Shown: piece after piece, positions 36,179 through 45,284 of the stretch
How the letters are laid out: the number at the start of each line of letters is the position of its first letter
Position numbering within the stretch: the first letter of the stretch is position 1
Source of the DNA: Coprobacillus sp. CAG:826
GTDB taxonomy: Bacteria > Bacillota_I > Bacilli_A > RFN20 > CAG-826
Direction: 5' to 3'
NCBI GenBank assembly: GCA_000437235.1
Contig: FR897046.1
Span: 138,918-202,917 of the forward strand
DNA length: 64,000 nucleotides
Notes under the pieces: generated by a model
Databases searched by the model: none
Told to the model about the DNA's origin: nothing
Seen by the model: only the letters and a program-made list of their open reading frames with translations
Made by a program: the position numbers and the translations under genes

Positions 36179-38398
36179 CTATTCAGCTTTTTTCTTTCTA
36201 GTCGTTGACTTAGTTTCTTTTTTAGTTGTTTCTTTTTTGGTCGTTGTTTTTTTCGTAGTGGTTTTCTTTGTGGTAGACTTTTTTGCCTTTTTATCGGTTG
36301 TTTTAGCCTTTTCCTCTACTTTTCCTTCTTCGACTGGCATTTCTTCACCATTTTTTCTTGCTTTAGCAATACGAATACGTTCGGTTACAATCTTTGGTGC
36401 TTCCACTTTTGGAGCATTTGGATGCAATAACCAAGTTGCTGCATAATGGGTATCACTAACTTTGAATAAAGGTGGTTCTTTTTCAAAGTCGATTTTCATT
36501 GCGTATTTGTTACGTGCTGCAAAGGCATCGCCCTTTGGTGGAAGAATCATGTTAGGTGGTGTACCTGGAATTGCCTCTAATTTTTCTTTGGTATTTAAAT
36601 CAGGCATAGAGGATAATAATGCCCAGGTATATGGATGTTTTGGATCATAGAAGATATCTTCAACAGTTCCATATTCCACAATTTTACCAGCGTACATAAC
36701 TGCAATGTCATCGGCCATATTGGCAATAACGCCTAAGTCGTGGGTAATAAAGATAATCGATAAACCTTTTTCCACTTTTAAGCGGTTAATTAATTCTAGA
36801 ATTTGTGATTGAATCGTAACGTCTAATGCCGTGGTTGGTTCGTCACAGATTAAAATATCTGGGTTAGAACTTAAAGCAATAGCGATAACGATTCTTTGAC
36901 GCATACCACCAGAGAATTGGAATGGATATTGGCTAAATCTCTTTTCCGGTTCAGGAATACCTACTTCACCTAAAAGTTCAATCGCTTTATCCTTGATTTC
37001 TCTTTTGGACATTTCATGCACGGCATTTTTATAGCAGCGATAAATATACTCAAATAAAGTATTGGTATAAGTTGCATTATCAAATTCTTCATTTAACACT
37101 TGTTCGTAGTGAGCAATGAAGTTTACAATAATTTCTTTTGTTTTGGTAATGACTTCTTCCGGTGAAACGATGACTTCACGCCCATAGGCACGAGCACGAA
37201 TATCATCATATTTTTTACCTTCTTGAAGCATTTTTTCTTTCTTTTCTTGTTCTTTACGTTGTTCTTCTAATAAATGTAAAGATGTTTTGTAATCAGCAAT
37301 ATAACCTTCTAATGTAGGAATTAAGGTTAATGCAATATCATCTTTAATTTCTGCAAAGACATATTGCGAAGAAAGAATGAGTTTTTTGAGTTCTTTTAAA
37401 GAAGATTTTAAAGCATTGATATCATAGGAAGAAGCATCAACAAAAACAGTGTTTAAAAGATTCTTCACATAGTCTAATACTTTTTCTTTTCCTTCTTTAG
37501 CGGATTGATATTCTTTTTCAACTGCTACGGATAAACATTTTAAAATCGCTTCTTTTTCTTCCTCTAAAAGCGCCCATTCTGGATGAATGTAGTTTGCTTT
37601 CATTGAAAGTACAACTTTAACATGACGCTTACGAGCGGCTTGCCATTCGCGCACCGCTTTTTTGTCTTTCTTATTTTCTGCTTTAGCGGCTAATTCACCT
37701 TCCGATGGTAATAAGCACTCTAAGAAGATTTTTTCTTTATCGGCAGTAATTTCAACATCACGAGAATAAGGTTGATTCAAACAAATCGTGAATAATTCAT
37801 TAGCCATATCATAATCATTTGGATGTAAGTGATCAATTAATGATAATGAACTTTCTCTATATCTCTTTAATAAATGTTGAATTTCTTTTTTCGTATATAA
37901 CCCAGCTTCTGAAGCATGCTTTTCAATTAATTTTGCAAAAAGTAAAAGCGTTTTTTGTGCTTCTTTACGGGTTGCTTTTGCTTTTAAAACAATGGCTTCT
38001 GTCAATTGTTTACCAACACGCATGACTGGATTTAAGCTAGATAATGGATCTTGGAAAATCATCGAGATTTTCGATCCTCTAATTTTGGTGAAATCTTCTT
38101 CTCTTAAGGAAAGTAAGTCTTTTCCATCATATAAGATTTGACCGCCTTCAACAATCTTGTTTCCGGCTAAAATACCTAAAATAGCTCTAGAGGTAACGGA
38201 TTTACCAGAACCTGATTCACCAACAATACCTAAAGTTCTTCCTCTATATAAAGAGAAATTAATTCCACGAACTGCTTTAACATTTCCGTTGTTGGTACGG
38301 AAAGAAATTCTTAAATCTTTGACTTCAAGGATTTTTTCTTCGTTATTAGGAGTTGAATTATTTGTGGAAGTCATCATTTCTTTATTTTCCATCATCAT
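36179..38398 (-). CDS. oppD: Oligopeptide ABC transporter ATP-binding protein OppD with ~310-residue insertion
   Basis: The second ATPase of the importer. Walker A GESGSGKS (60-67), Q-loop ISMIFQDPLSSLNP (Q116), signature FSGGMRQR (495-502), Walker B ILICDEP (515-521) and ITHDLG are intact. The insertion lies between Q-loop and signature, roughly residues 150-465, inside the helical subdomain. This is a different site from the OppF insertion; its sequence is largely charged and helical. The C-terminus has the OppD HPYTWALLSSMP region, then a Lys/Thr-repeat tail (about 698-739). Total 739 residues against ~340 usual. The start overlaps the oppC stop. Confidence 0.92.
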   Translation of the reverse strand: MMMENKEMMTSTNNSTPNNEEKILEVKDLRISFRTNNGNVKAVRGINFSLYRGRTLGIVGESGSGKSVTSRAILGILAGNKIVEGGQILYDGKDLLSLREEDFTKIRGSKISMIFQDPLSSLNPVMRVGKQLTEAIVLKAKATRKEAQKTLLLFAKLIEKHASEAGLYTKKEIQHLLKRYRESSLSLIDHLHPNDYDMANELFTICLNQPYSRDVEITADKEKIFLECLLPSEGELAAKAENKKDKKAVREWQAARKRHVKVVLSMKANYIHPEWALLEEEKEAILKCLSVAVEKEYQSAKEGKEKVLDYVKNLLNTVFVDASSYDINALKSSLKELKKLILSSQYVFAEIKDDIALTLIPTLEGYIADYKTSLHLLEEQRKEQEKKEKMLQEGKKYDDIRARAYGREVIVSPEEVITKTKEIIVNFIAHYEQVLNEEFDNATYTNTLFEYIYRCYKNAVHEMSKREIKDKAIELLGEVGIPEPEKRFSQYPFQFSGGMRQRIVIAIALSSNPDILICDEPTTALDVTIQSQILELINRLKVEKGLSIIFITHDLGVIANMADDIAVMYAGKIVEYGTVEDIFYDPKHPYTWALLSSMPDLNTKEKLEAIPGTPPNMILPPKGDAFAARNKYAMKIDFEKEPPLFKVSDTHYAATWLLHPNAPKVEAPKIVTERIRIAKARKNGEEMPVEEGKVEEKAKTTDKKAKKSTTKKTTTKKTTTKKETTKKETKSTTRKKKAE

Positions 38399-39918
38399 TC
38401 TTCCACTCCTCTCAATGAAGGATTCAAGGCATCACGTAAGCCTCGTCCAAAAATATTAAATCCGACCATCAAAATAGCAATAAATAAAGCCGGGAATAAA
38501 ATAATGTGTGGATAGTTTTGTAGGCTTCCCTGACCTTCTTGTAAAACTGTACCTACGGAAGTAATCTTCATATCAGTACTTAAATCAATAATACCTAAAT
38601 AACTCAAAGTGGATTCTGAGAAGATAACACTTGGAATCATTAAGATACAGGAAGTAACTATTGTACCAATAGCGTTTGGTAAAATGTGACGGAAGATTAA
38701 GCGTGAATCACGAGCGCCTAGTGTTCGTGCCGCTAAAACATATTCTTGACCTTTATAACGATAGAATTGCATACGAACACGAGATGCTGTACCAATCCAA
38801 CCTGTAAGAATAAAGGCGAAACCAATCGAAGGGATTACCCCGACCTTTTGTGATAAATATAAGTTAAACAATACCGCGACAATCATCATTGGAATTTCAG
38901 ATAGAATATCGGAAACACGTTCCATAATTAAGTCAACAGTACCACCATAATATCCTTCAATAGCGCCGTAACAAATACCAATAATAATATTGATTAAAGC
39001 AACGACAACGCCGAGAATTAATGAGAATCTAGCACCGGTTGCTAAACGCGTCATAATATCTTGACCTTGGTTATTTGTACCAAACAAGTGGGTTGGCGTT
39101 TTCCCATGATGCATCATTTTATAATATTCCATATAATGGATACGACACTCTGCACTTCCACTAGCTTCGTTTTTACGGAAATATTCAGGATTTTCTGGAT
39201 CATAAAGCGGAATAATATTGCCATTTTCATCATAGTTCGGTGCGTTATTCACCGCTATTCTCTTTTGTTCTTCCGGTGTCATTTCATTATAATTTTCATA
39301 TAAAGCCGGATCTTGCATTGTTTGATAATAGAAATTAGCGTTTTGCGCTTGCGTATAAGTATCATAATATCCTGGGATATCAAAGACTGGATATAAGATT
39401 TGAACATTCTTTTCTTTTTCATAATTTTGAATCTCTTCAATCTTTTCCATTGTGAATGTTTCATATTTAAAGCCGACTGCATAAACATCAATACGGCAAA
39501 CGTAAACATTAACTTTACGACCATTTTTGACCGTTTGTTTTTTCTTCACTAATTTTACAATATAGCCAGGTTGATTTAAATAATTCAAATAGTCATTTTC
39601 ATTTAAGGTTACTTCTTTGGTTCCATCTAAGAAACCTGTACCCTCAAATAAAGCAATACGAGGAATCGCTTGCTTAAATTCAATTTCAACGTCATTAATT
39701 CCATAAGGTGAAAAGATAGGTGCAAAAATAGCAAATATAACCATTAAGACCAAGATAACAAACGCTACAACGGAAGCTTTATTTTTACGGAAACGAAGTA
39801 AAGCATCTTTAAAATAACCAATAGGTTTGGTTTCAAATTTGGTATCAAAAATTGTATCATCGCGTTGCACAAGTTCAAATTGTTCCTGTGGAATATTTTC
39901 AAATTGTGATTGATCCAT
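38395..39918 (-). CDS. oppC: Oligopeptide ABC transporter permease OppC with large extracytoplasmic insertion
   Basis: A DppC/OppC-type permease. The N-terminal cytoplasmic segment and TM1 (about 48-70) are normal. Between TM1 and the usual HLFGTNNQGQDIMTRL motif (near 277-292) lie about 200 residues, where relatives have ~20-30. This part should project outside the membrane. The permease core with five more helices and the EAA-type loop (EYVLAARTLGARDSRLI) follows. Total 507 residues against ~300. Overlaps oppB by one base and oppD by four. Confidence 0.92.
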   Translation of the reverse strand: MDQSQFENIPQEQFELVQRDDTIFDTKFETKPIGYFKDALLRFRKNKASVVAFVILVLMVIFAIFAPIFSPYGINDVEIEFKQAIPRIALFEGTGFLDGTKEVTLNENDYLNYLNQPGYIVKLVKKKQTVKNGRKVNVYVCRIDVYAVGFKYETFTMEKIEEIQNYEKEKNVQILYPVFDIPGYYDTYTQAQNANFYYQTMQDPALYENYNEMTPEEQKRIAVNNAPNYDENGNIIPLYDPENPEYFRKNEASGSAECRIHYMEYYKMMHHGKTPTHLFGTNNQGQDIMTRLATGARFSLILGVVVALINIIIGICYGAIEGYYGGTVDLIMERVSDILSEIPMMIVAVLFNLYLSQKVGVIPSIGFAFILTGWIGTASRVRMQFYRYKGQEYVLAARTLGARDSRLIFRHILPNAIGTIVTSCILMIPSVIFSESTLSYLGIIDLSTDMKITSVGTVLQEGQGSLQNYPHIILFPALFIAILMVGFNIFGRGLRDALNPSLRGVEE

Positions 39919-40877
39919 TATTTTCTACCTCCAATCCGAATTCTTGGGTCGACAAAGCCATAGCTAATATCGACGAGTAAACCAGCAACAAGTCCAATGG
40001 CTACGTAGAACATCGAAATAAATAAGAAAACGTTATAGTCTACTTTTCCTAATTGAATGGATGTTAAATAGACATTAGCAATACCTGGAATGCCAAAGAT
40101 ATTTTCAATAACCATAGAGCCACCTAAAATTCCAATAAATTCACCAATAAACATTGGGAGAATTGGCACCATTGCATTTCTAAATGCATGGCGATAGGTA
40201 GCTTGACGGCGTGTTAAACCTTTCGTTCTTGCAAGTAACATGAATTCGCTCGTCAATACTTCGGCCAATTCATCACGGATATAACGAGTAAATCCAGCAA
40301 TTGTACCAAATGATAAGGATAAAATAGGTAAAATCATAGAGACAAACATTTCAGGTGACAAGAAATCTGTTCCATTTTTCACTGTATCTGGTAGAATGCC
40401 CCATTTATAGCCGAATAAATATTGAACAACGAATGCATATACATAGCTAGGGACAGAGACGAAAACCATAACAAGAACACCAATTAAATGGTCTTGCCAT
40501 TTGTTCTTTTTCAAAGCCGAGTAAACACCTAAAATAATGCCAAGAGGAACACTGAAAATCATTGTGTAAACATTGACAATAATGGTTGGTGGTAATTTTT
40601 CTAAGACAACACTGGTGACAGGATTACCACGAGAAATGTGATAAGATTTGCCCCAATCAAATTTCGTAAATAAACCAACTAAAAATTCCCAATACTGTTG
40701 TAGTAATGGTTTATTCAAGCCGATAGTTTCACGAATGGCGGCATCAATTTCTGGATCCACACCAGGACCACGTGCGGTACTAGCGGGAAGTAAACGAACT
40801 AAGATAAAGCACATTGTCATAATAATGAAGAACGTCAATATCATGAGTCCGATTCTTTTTAAAACATACTTTAGCAT
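39918..40877 (-). CDS. oppB: Oligopeptide ABC transporter permease OppB
   Basis: A 319-residue permease of normal size. TM1 opens MLKYVLKRIGLMILTFFI; the family motif GLNKPLLQQYWEFL, the EAA-type loop EFMLLARTKGLTRRQATYRHAFRNA and the final FVDPRIRIG are all typical. It begins 169 bases after oppA, with a strong hairpin between, so permease levels may be lower than binding-protein levels. Confidence 0.95.
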   Translation of the reverse strand: MLKYVLKRIGLMILTFFIIMTMCFILVRLLPASTARGPGVDPEIDAAIRETIGLNKPLLQQYWEFLVGLFTKFDWGKSYHISRGNPVTSVVLEKLPPTIIVNVYTMIFSVPLGIILGVYSALKKNKWQDHLIGVLVMVFVSVPSYVYAFVVQYLFGYKWGILPDTVKNGTDFLSPEMFVSMILPILSLSFGTIAGFTRYIRDELAEVLTSEFMLLARTKGLTRRQATYRHAFRNAMVPILPMFIGEFIGILGGSMVIENIFGIPGIANVYLTSIQLGKVDYNVFLFISMFYVAIGLVAGLLVDISYGFVDPRIRIGGRK

Positions 40878-40984
40878 GAATTAAATCAACTCCTAACTAT
40901 TAGCATTTTACTATATGTAAACGAATTTTAACACTTATTTTTTTAAAAAATAAAAATTTTTAATTATAAATTAAAATAGACGAT

Positions 40985-41017
40985 AAGGGCGTCCCTACGA
41001 TACTAGGAAACGCCCTT
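40985..41017 (-). promoter_or_regulatory. Intercistronic hairpin between oppA and oppB
   Basis: A perfect 8-bp outer stem (40985-40992 with 41010-41017) encloses a second 4-bp stem. The minus strand downstream is AT-rich but has no clean U-run, so it may be a partial terminator or an RNA-stabilising element that raises oppA over the membrane genes. Confidence 0.65.
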
Positions 41018-41046
41018 GATTTAAAAACATCAATTGAAGGGATTTA

Positions 41047-43575
41047 TTATAATCCTGAATATGTGTAATCTAATGTTTTCTTTTGTTTTGCCCATTCAGA
41101 AGCAGTAAAGTTGTAGGTTAATTCACGAATTCCGCCACGACCAACGATTGCAAGGTCATTTTGAACTGCATATTCAACCTTGTAAGATAAAAGTTCAGCT
41201 TCTGCTCTAGAGGTAAAGCAAATGGCTTCATAACGAAGAATAATTGCTTTTTCAAGTTCAGCTAAAATATTTAAACGAACTTGGTGGCCTTCTTTTTTGC
41301 CAGCTTTTCTATCATCACGATCCATAATAGCGTATTTTCCACCAGCACCTATGGCTTGTCTCCAACCATCATAGGTCATTTCAGTATCTCCAGCGCCTTC
41401 TTCAAGAAGTTCACCTTTAATTAATAACTTTTCATTTTCTGGGTGGAAACCATATTCACATTTGGTACTTTCAGAAGTATAAACTTGCATAAATCCGAAT
41501 GGATCCATTGTCATACCGCCCCAAATAGACCAAATACAATCAAAGTCACCATTATAGGCTGTGTTGTAATAATCTTCATCTTTACGAGTTACAATTTTAA
41601 TCTTGTTTTCAAGATCTGTACCTTTTGTTGCTTCATCTAAGCAATTACGAATAAATAAGATTTGTGCTTTAGTAGCTTCAGAATCCGTATTATAAAGAAG
41701 CATTTCAATTTCAACGTTATCACTTGCAGTTAAATGGCCACTCTTTGTGCTTGCTATTTCTGCTTCATAAGCTTTTTGGAATAACTCTTTTGCCTTTTTA
41801 ACAGAATATCCATTAGTGATATCACCATAAATACTTTGAGAGACACTTTCACCTTGTTTGGTTTCACGATATATTTCGTTGTTGTTGTAATCGGAAATGT
41901 ATTGGTTATTTAATAAAACAGTGGATGGTACGTGACCAGAAGTATATTCAGCAGCGAATTTTTGACGATTCATAGCATAAGAGAAAGCTTCTCTAAAGTC
42001 ATGGTTAGCAAGAATTGTTTTATTATTTGCTCCTTTTTGACGTTTGCTTAATTTCTCGTAATCCGTGTTAAATGTTAATTTTTGAGAATAGGTTGTTTGT
42101 GTTCTATAAAGACGTTCAGAGTTGCCATAGATCTTCATATCGTCTGCGGTTAAAGAAATATCATCTAAGTCACCTTTTAAGAATTTTTGTAAAGCGACAG
42201 AGTGTTCAGTAATAATGGAGAAGTTTACACAAGTAGTTTGATATTTTCCTACGTGCTTTCCATCGGTATAACCATACCATTTATCGTTTCTTTCAAGAAG
42301 AATAGATTTTCCTACTTGGAAACGAGTGAGTTTATATGGTCCATAAGACATATAGTTTTTTTGTCTTGTTGCATAATTAGTAATAACAAGTTTTCCATTT
42401 TCAGATTTTCCTGCTTCATAATATGGCTCATAAACAATCCAGTTACTAGAAAGGTTATATTTTAAGTAATATTCTTCAATAGCGGTAGACACATAAAGTG
42501 TTAATTGATAATCGCCCGTTTTGACTAAACCAACATCATTCCAATCAAAACTATCCCATTGATAATAAACATACGTGATTTCGTTAATCATTTCGTTAAT
42601 TTGAGATGGATCAGAGCTACCAGTGAGAAGCGTTCCTAAGATATTAAAAGCTGCATCATCTTCAGTTGTATACATTTTGTAGCCTTTATTATCTTCATTG
42701 ATAGTAATAGATTCAATGCCATAATATTCATGTTTATCGGTTTCAGTACCTTCGGTTTTCATAATACGATTAAAGTTAACATATTTTGAAAAAGTTTTTA
42801 ATAAACTTTCACCCATTTCAACTTCAGTCTTATCTTCACTCTTTAAATATCTTTCAAAGTAAGGAATAAAGTTATCATTCATATAACCAACAAGGTTTTT
42901 GTAATCCTTATCGTTTAAATTAACGTTAGCAATTAAATAAGGGTTATCTTCGTCAAAGCTATAAAAGCGTTGTCCATCACTTAAGACGCCCGGTTGATCA
43001 TAGTACTTTGAATATTGTTCGAAAGTCTTACGGTCTGATTTAAAATACTTTTCAGCGTTTGCAATTTTTAAAGTATCTTGATAATAGCTTGTAGCACGAT
43101 AGTTTTGCATTTTGGGATTAAGAAGTTGTTGCATAGAGTAGATGTATGTATCCGCATTAATTGGCGTTCCATCTTCCCAACAAGCATCTTGGTTTAAATT
43201 AATAATCCATTTGAAGCCCTCCGCACCTGCATCAACAGATTTGTCATCGATTTGATACTTTTCAATTTCTTCATCGGTTAAGTCATTACTTTCATTTTCG
43301 TCAAGACCTGTATCAATAGGATCACCGTCTGCCATCTCAGAAATAATGTCATAACCTGTCTTTGCATCATTCAACACGAAATCGTACAAACCTGTTTCAG
43401 TGTAACCAATAATGACAGCGTCATCGTTGGTTTGCCAAGTGTGGACATTCCATGTGGATGGTGAACCGGCCATGTATGTATTATACTGATAATCCTTTTC
43501 TTCGCTCCCACCGCAAGAGCCTAAAAGCATTACCGAGGATAATAACATCAAGCCAATAACTTTGGTTTTTTTCAT
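41047..43575 (-). CDS. oppA: Oligopeptide-binding lipoprotein OppA (SBP family 5)
   Basis: The extracellular peptide-binding component of the importer. It has a lipoprotein signal with lipobox MLLGSC (Cys21) and then GGSEEK. Family-5 solute-binding features follow, including CWEDGTPINADTYIYSMQQLLNP (split here: DGTPINADTYIYS is the key part), FREAFSYAMNR and KKAKELFQKAY. At 842 residues it is much longer than the usual 540-600. The extra length lies mainly in the N-terminal lobe around residues 80-330. AGGAGG precedes the ATG. Confidence 0.92.
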   Translation of the reverse strand: MKKTKVIGLMLLSSVMLLGSCGGSEEKDYQYNTYMAGSPSTWNVHTWQTNDDAVIIGYTETGLYDFVLNDAKTGYDIISEMADGDPIDTGLDENESNDLTDEEIEKYQIDDKSVDAGAEGFKWIINLNQDACWEDGTPINADTYIYSMQQLLNPKMQNYRATSYYQDTLKIANAEKYFKSDRKTFEQYSKYYDQPGVLSDGQRFYSFDEDNPYLIANVNLNDKDYKNLVGYMNDNFIPYFERYLKSEDKTEVEMGESLLKTFSKYVNFNRIMKTEGTETDKHEYYGIESITINEDNKGYKMYTTEDDAAFNILGTLLTGSSDPSQINEMINEITYVYYQWDSFDWNDVGLVKTGDYQLTLYVSTAIEEYYLKYNLSSNWIVYEPYYEAGKSENGKLVITNYATRQKNYMSYGPYKLTRFQVGKSILLERNDKWYGYTDGKHVGKYQTTCVNFSIITEHSVALQKFLKGDLDDISLTADDMKIYGNSERLYRTQTTYSQKLTFNTDYEKLSKRQKGANNKTILANHDFREAFSYAMNRQKFAAEYTSGHVPSTVLLNNQYISDYNNNEIYRETKQGESVSQSIYGDITNGYSVKKAKELFQKAYEAEIASTKSGHLTASDNVEIEMLLYNTDSEATKAQILFIRNCLDEATKGTDLENKIKIVTRKDEDYYNTAYNGDFDCIWSIWGGMTMDPFGFMQVYTSESTKCEYGFHPENEKLLIKGELLEEGAGDTEMTYDGWRQAIGAGGKYAIMDRDDRKAGKKEGHQVRLNILAELEKAIILRYEAICFTSRAEAELLSYKVEYAVQNDLAIVGRGGIRELTYNFTASEWAKQKKTLDYTYSGL

Positions 43576-43611
43576 ATGTTTTTCCTCCTATAAAATCCTT
43601 AATTAAACTTA

Positions 43612-43625
43612 TCATATTTATATGA
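43612..43625. promoter_or_regulatory. Palindrome TCATATTTATATGA at the oppA transcription start
   Basis: A 6-base inverted repeat with a 2-base centre, extended by further pairing to 8-bp arms (43610-43627). It overlaps the expected start point. The same TCATATWWATATGA pattern recurs at 43715-43728. A dimeric repressor site is the simplest reading. Confidence 0.6.
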
Positions 43626-43632
43626 TAGTTAA

Positions 43633-43661
43633 ATAATACTCTAACACTTTTATGAAGTCAA
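43633..43661 (-). promoter_or_regulatory. Promoter of the opp operon
   Basis: On the minus strand a -35 TTGACT (43656-43661) and a -10 TATTAT (43633-43638) are exactly 17 bases apart, about 60 bases before the oppA ATG. Confidence 0.78.
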
Positions 43662-43714
43662 TAAAAAAATTTTTTCATAAAAGGAAAGTGCTTACATTTC
43701 ATCAAAAAATGTTT

Positions 43715-43728
43715 TCATATATATATGA
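43715..43728. promoter_or_regulatory. Second palindrome TCATATATATATGA upstream of the oppA promoter
   Basis: It is a perfect dyad with 8-bp arms (43714-43729) matching the promoter-proximal palindrome in its outer six bases on each side and in the 2-base centre. It lies 103 bases from the first site and ~54 bases upstream of the -35. Confidence 0.55.
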
Positions 43729-44210
43729 ATCTTTTTTCACGTTTGTAGCGTAAAACAGAGATAATATAAATAAAAAAACGAAACATCTTTATAGATGAAA
43801 GTTTTTTCATTATTTATTTTGACTGGAATAGAAAGTTTTATTCAGTTCTATTCTTAAAATAAAATTAATACTTGAATCATTGCCTTTTATTCATTCATAA
43901 AGCAGATTATAAACGCAATATTAAGAATTAGATAACTTTAAATCTATCAAGCCAATCGAATCAAAAAAAGGGAGTTCTGCTATTTCTAATTTTATAATAA
44001 GCCAATTATCGTAACGACAAATCCGCTTCAATCATACTATAAAATACTATTTAAGTTTAATAAACAAAAAAAGATATTAGTCACGATCACCTATTAAATG
44101 AGAATCCAACTTATATCATTTATATTATACATAAAATTCAAATGAAGTATATTTTTTTCATTATACTTTTGATGTGAATCAACGATTTGTATAGAAATAT
44201 ATTGAGCACT
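43729..44210. other. Long non-coding region between oppA and the ATC hydrolase pseudogene
   Basis: No supported gene is seen. It holds a weak terminator-like hairpin with flanking A- and T-runs (43772-43807, 5-bp core stem) and a second hairpin with 8-bp arms (43826-43833 with 43846-43853). It also holds several short frames without ribosome binding sites. Given the broken gene alongside, it may include decayed coding sequence. Confidence 0.5.
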
Positions 44211-44849
44211 TTATTGTTCTTTTTTTCTCTTTTGATTATTCCTATAAAAATAAAAATCACATTTTTCATTGCCCCGTCCGATTGTACCATGTCTTTCAAA
44301 GGCAATTCCACACATATCTCCATAGACGCGGTCATCACTAAAGCAAAAAGTACTGGTTAGTTCTTTGCACCCTAGTAATTCGCAATATTTCATATAGGGA
44401 CACTTTAAAACATTTACTCGATAATGCTTTTTGTCGAATGCAATTTCTTCTACTTTAAAACCCGCCTCTCCATCAAACATCTTACCAATCATCTTGTGAA
44501 AAATTGTGAAGAATAAAGGACAAATAAAAGAAATTTTGGTTACCATATGAAGACGTTTCCTATCGGGTTCTACTCCAATTTTTACCGCTTCCATTAATAA
44601 CGCTAAAGCTTCTTCATGAGAAAAATATTTTATCATTTGAAGATAAATAGCCACTCGCGGAAAAAACATTCGTTTAGTATGTACCTTTTCTTTTTTAGGA
44701 AGATCTTTATATTATTTACAAAACTCATTACAAAGCGTTACTGCATTATCAAGTAAAGTTTCCGTTTGCTCTTTACCAATTTTCTTTCTTATTTCATCTA
44801 AGAGATAAGAAAAGCCACCCAGCCTTTTATAATATTTTTTGTCAATCAT
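44211..44849 (-). pseudogene. L-2-amino-thiazoline-4-carboxylic acid hydrolase-like gene with an in-frame stop
   Basis: A frame starting at 44849 (ATG, preceded by GGGAG) runs 45 codons to a TAA at 44712-44714, then continues in the same frame to 44211. The joined product would be 212 codons, a normal length for the ATC hydrolase family. The second part carries its hallmark end: CPYMKYCELLGCKELTSTFC, DDRVYGDM and TIGRGNEKCDF. The TAA replaces what was probably CAA (residues FCK-stop-YKDLPKKEK). Internal re-initiation at 44669 would give a 152-residue piece, without a ribosome binding site. Family identity is by motif recall. Confidence 0.75.
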
Positions 44850-44929
44850 CTTTCTACGTCTCCCATTTATCTTTTAAAATTTTTAAAATGTCCACATTTT
44901 ATTCACCATTGATTAGCATGAATACAAAA

Positions 44930-45022
44930 GAATTTGTATCAAGTAAAACGACTAAAACACCTGAAATTAAAACATAAAATCTTGAATAAAGAAAGTTGGT
45001 TTGTATCAAATTTGTATCAAGT
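44930..45022. repeat. Three TTTGTATCAA repeats beside tRNA-Thr
   Basis: Copies at 44930-44944, 44998-45010 and 45008-45022 share TTTGTATCAA; the first and third agree over TTTGTATCAAGT. The pattern and position just downstream of a tRNA gene resemble arm-type or core sites of tyrosine integrases. No integrase gene is present in the window. Confidence 0.5.
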
Positions 45023-45036
45023 TGAAAATTCAAGTA

Positions 45037-45061
45037 ACAAAAAAGCCCCATTTTAAGGGCT
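45037..45061 (-). terminator. Intrinsic terminator of tRNA-Thr
   Basis: A 5-bp GC-rich stem (45044-45048 with 45057-45061) is followed on the minus strand by TTTTTTG. It lies 13 bases downstream of the tRNA 3' end. Confidence 0.75.
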
Positions 45062-45074
45062 AAAAACAAAAAAA

Positions 45075-45148
45075 TGGTGCCCCCTGCCAGAATCGAACTA
45101 GCGACGGATCCTTACCATGGATCTGTTATACCATTTAACTAAGGGGGC
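45075..45148 (-). tRNA. tRNA-Thr (anticodon GGT)
   Basis: On the minus strand the cloverleaf is complete: acceptor GCCCCCT pairs with AGGGGGC, the anticodon stem GATCC/GGATC encloses ATGGTAA (anticodon GGT). The T-loop is TTCGATT, and CCA is encoded. It has 74 bases with a short D-arm. Confidence 0.88.
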
Positions 45149-45284
45149 ATCCCATGCAAAAAGAATAATAATATAGTTTTTACATAAAGTCAATGTAATT
45201 TTTAGGATTTTTCTCTTTTTCTTTTTCGCCTTCAATCTAGAAAAAAGAAAAGACATTTATTTTTTTATAAATGTCCCATCACTT

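Noticed and set aside
36162..36446. Plus-strand hydrophobic frame opposite the end of oppD
   Set aside because: It is the complement of the Lys/Thr-repeat tail of OppD, which gives artificial Val/Phe-rich sequence; it has no start signal.
43921..44031. Short minus-strand frame (36 residues, TTG start) in the region after oppA
   Set aside because: No ribosome binding site, a rare start codon and no recognisable motif; at most a decayed gene fragment.
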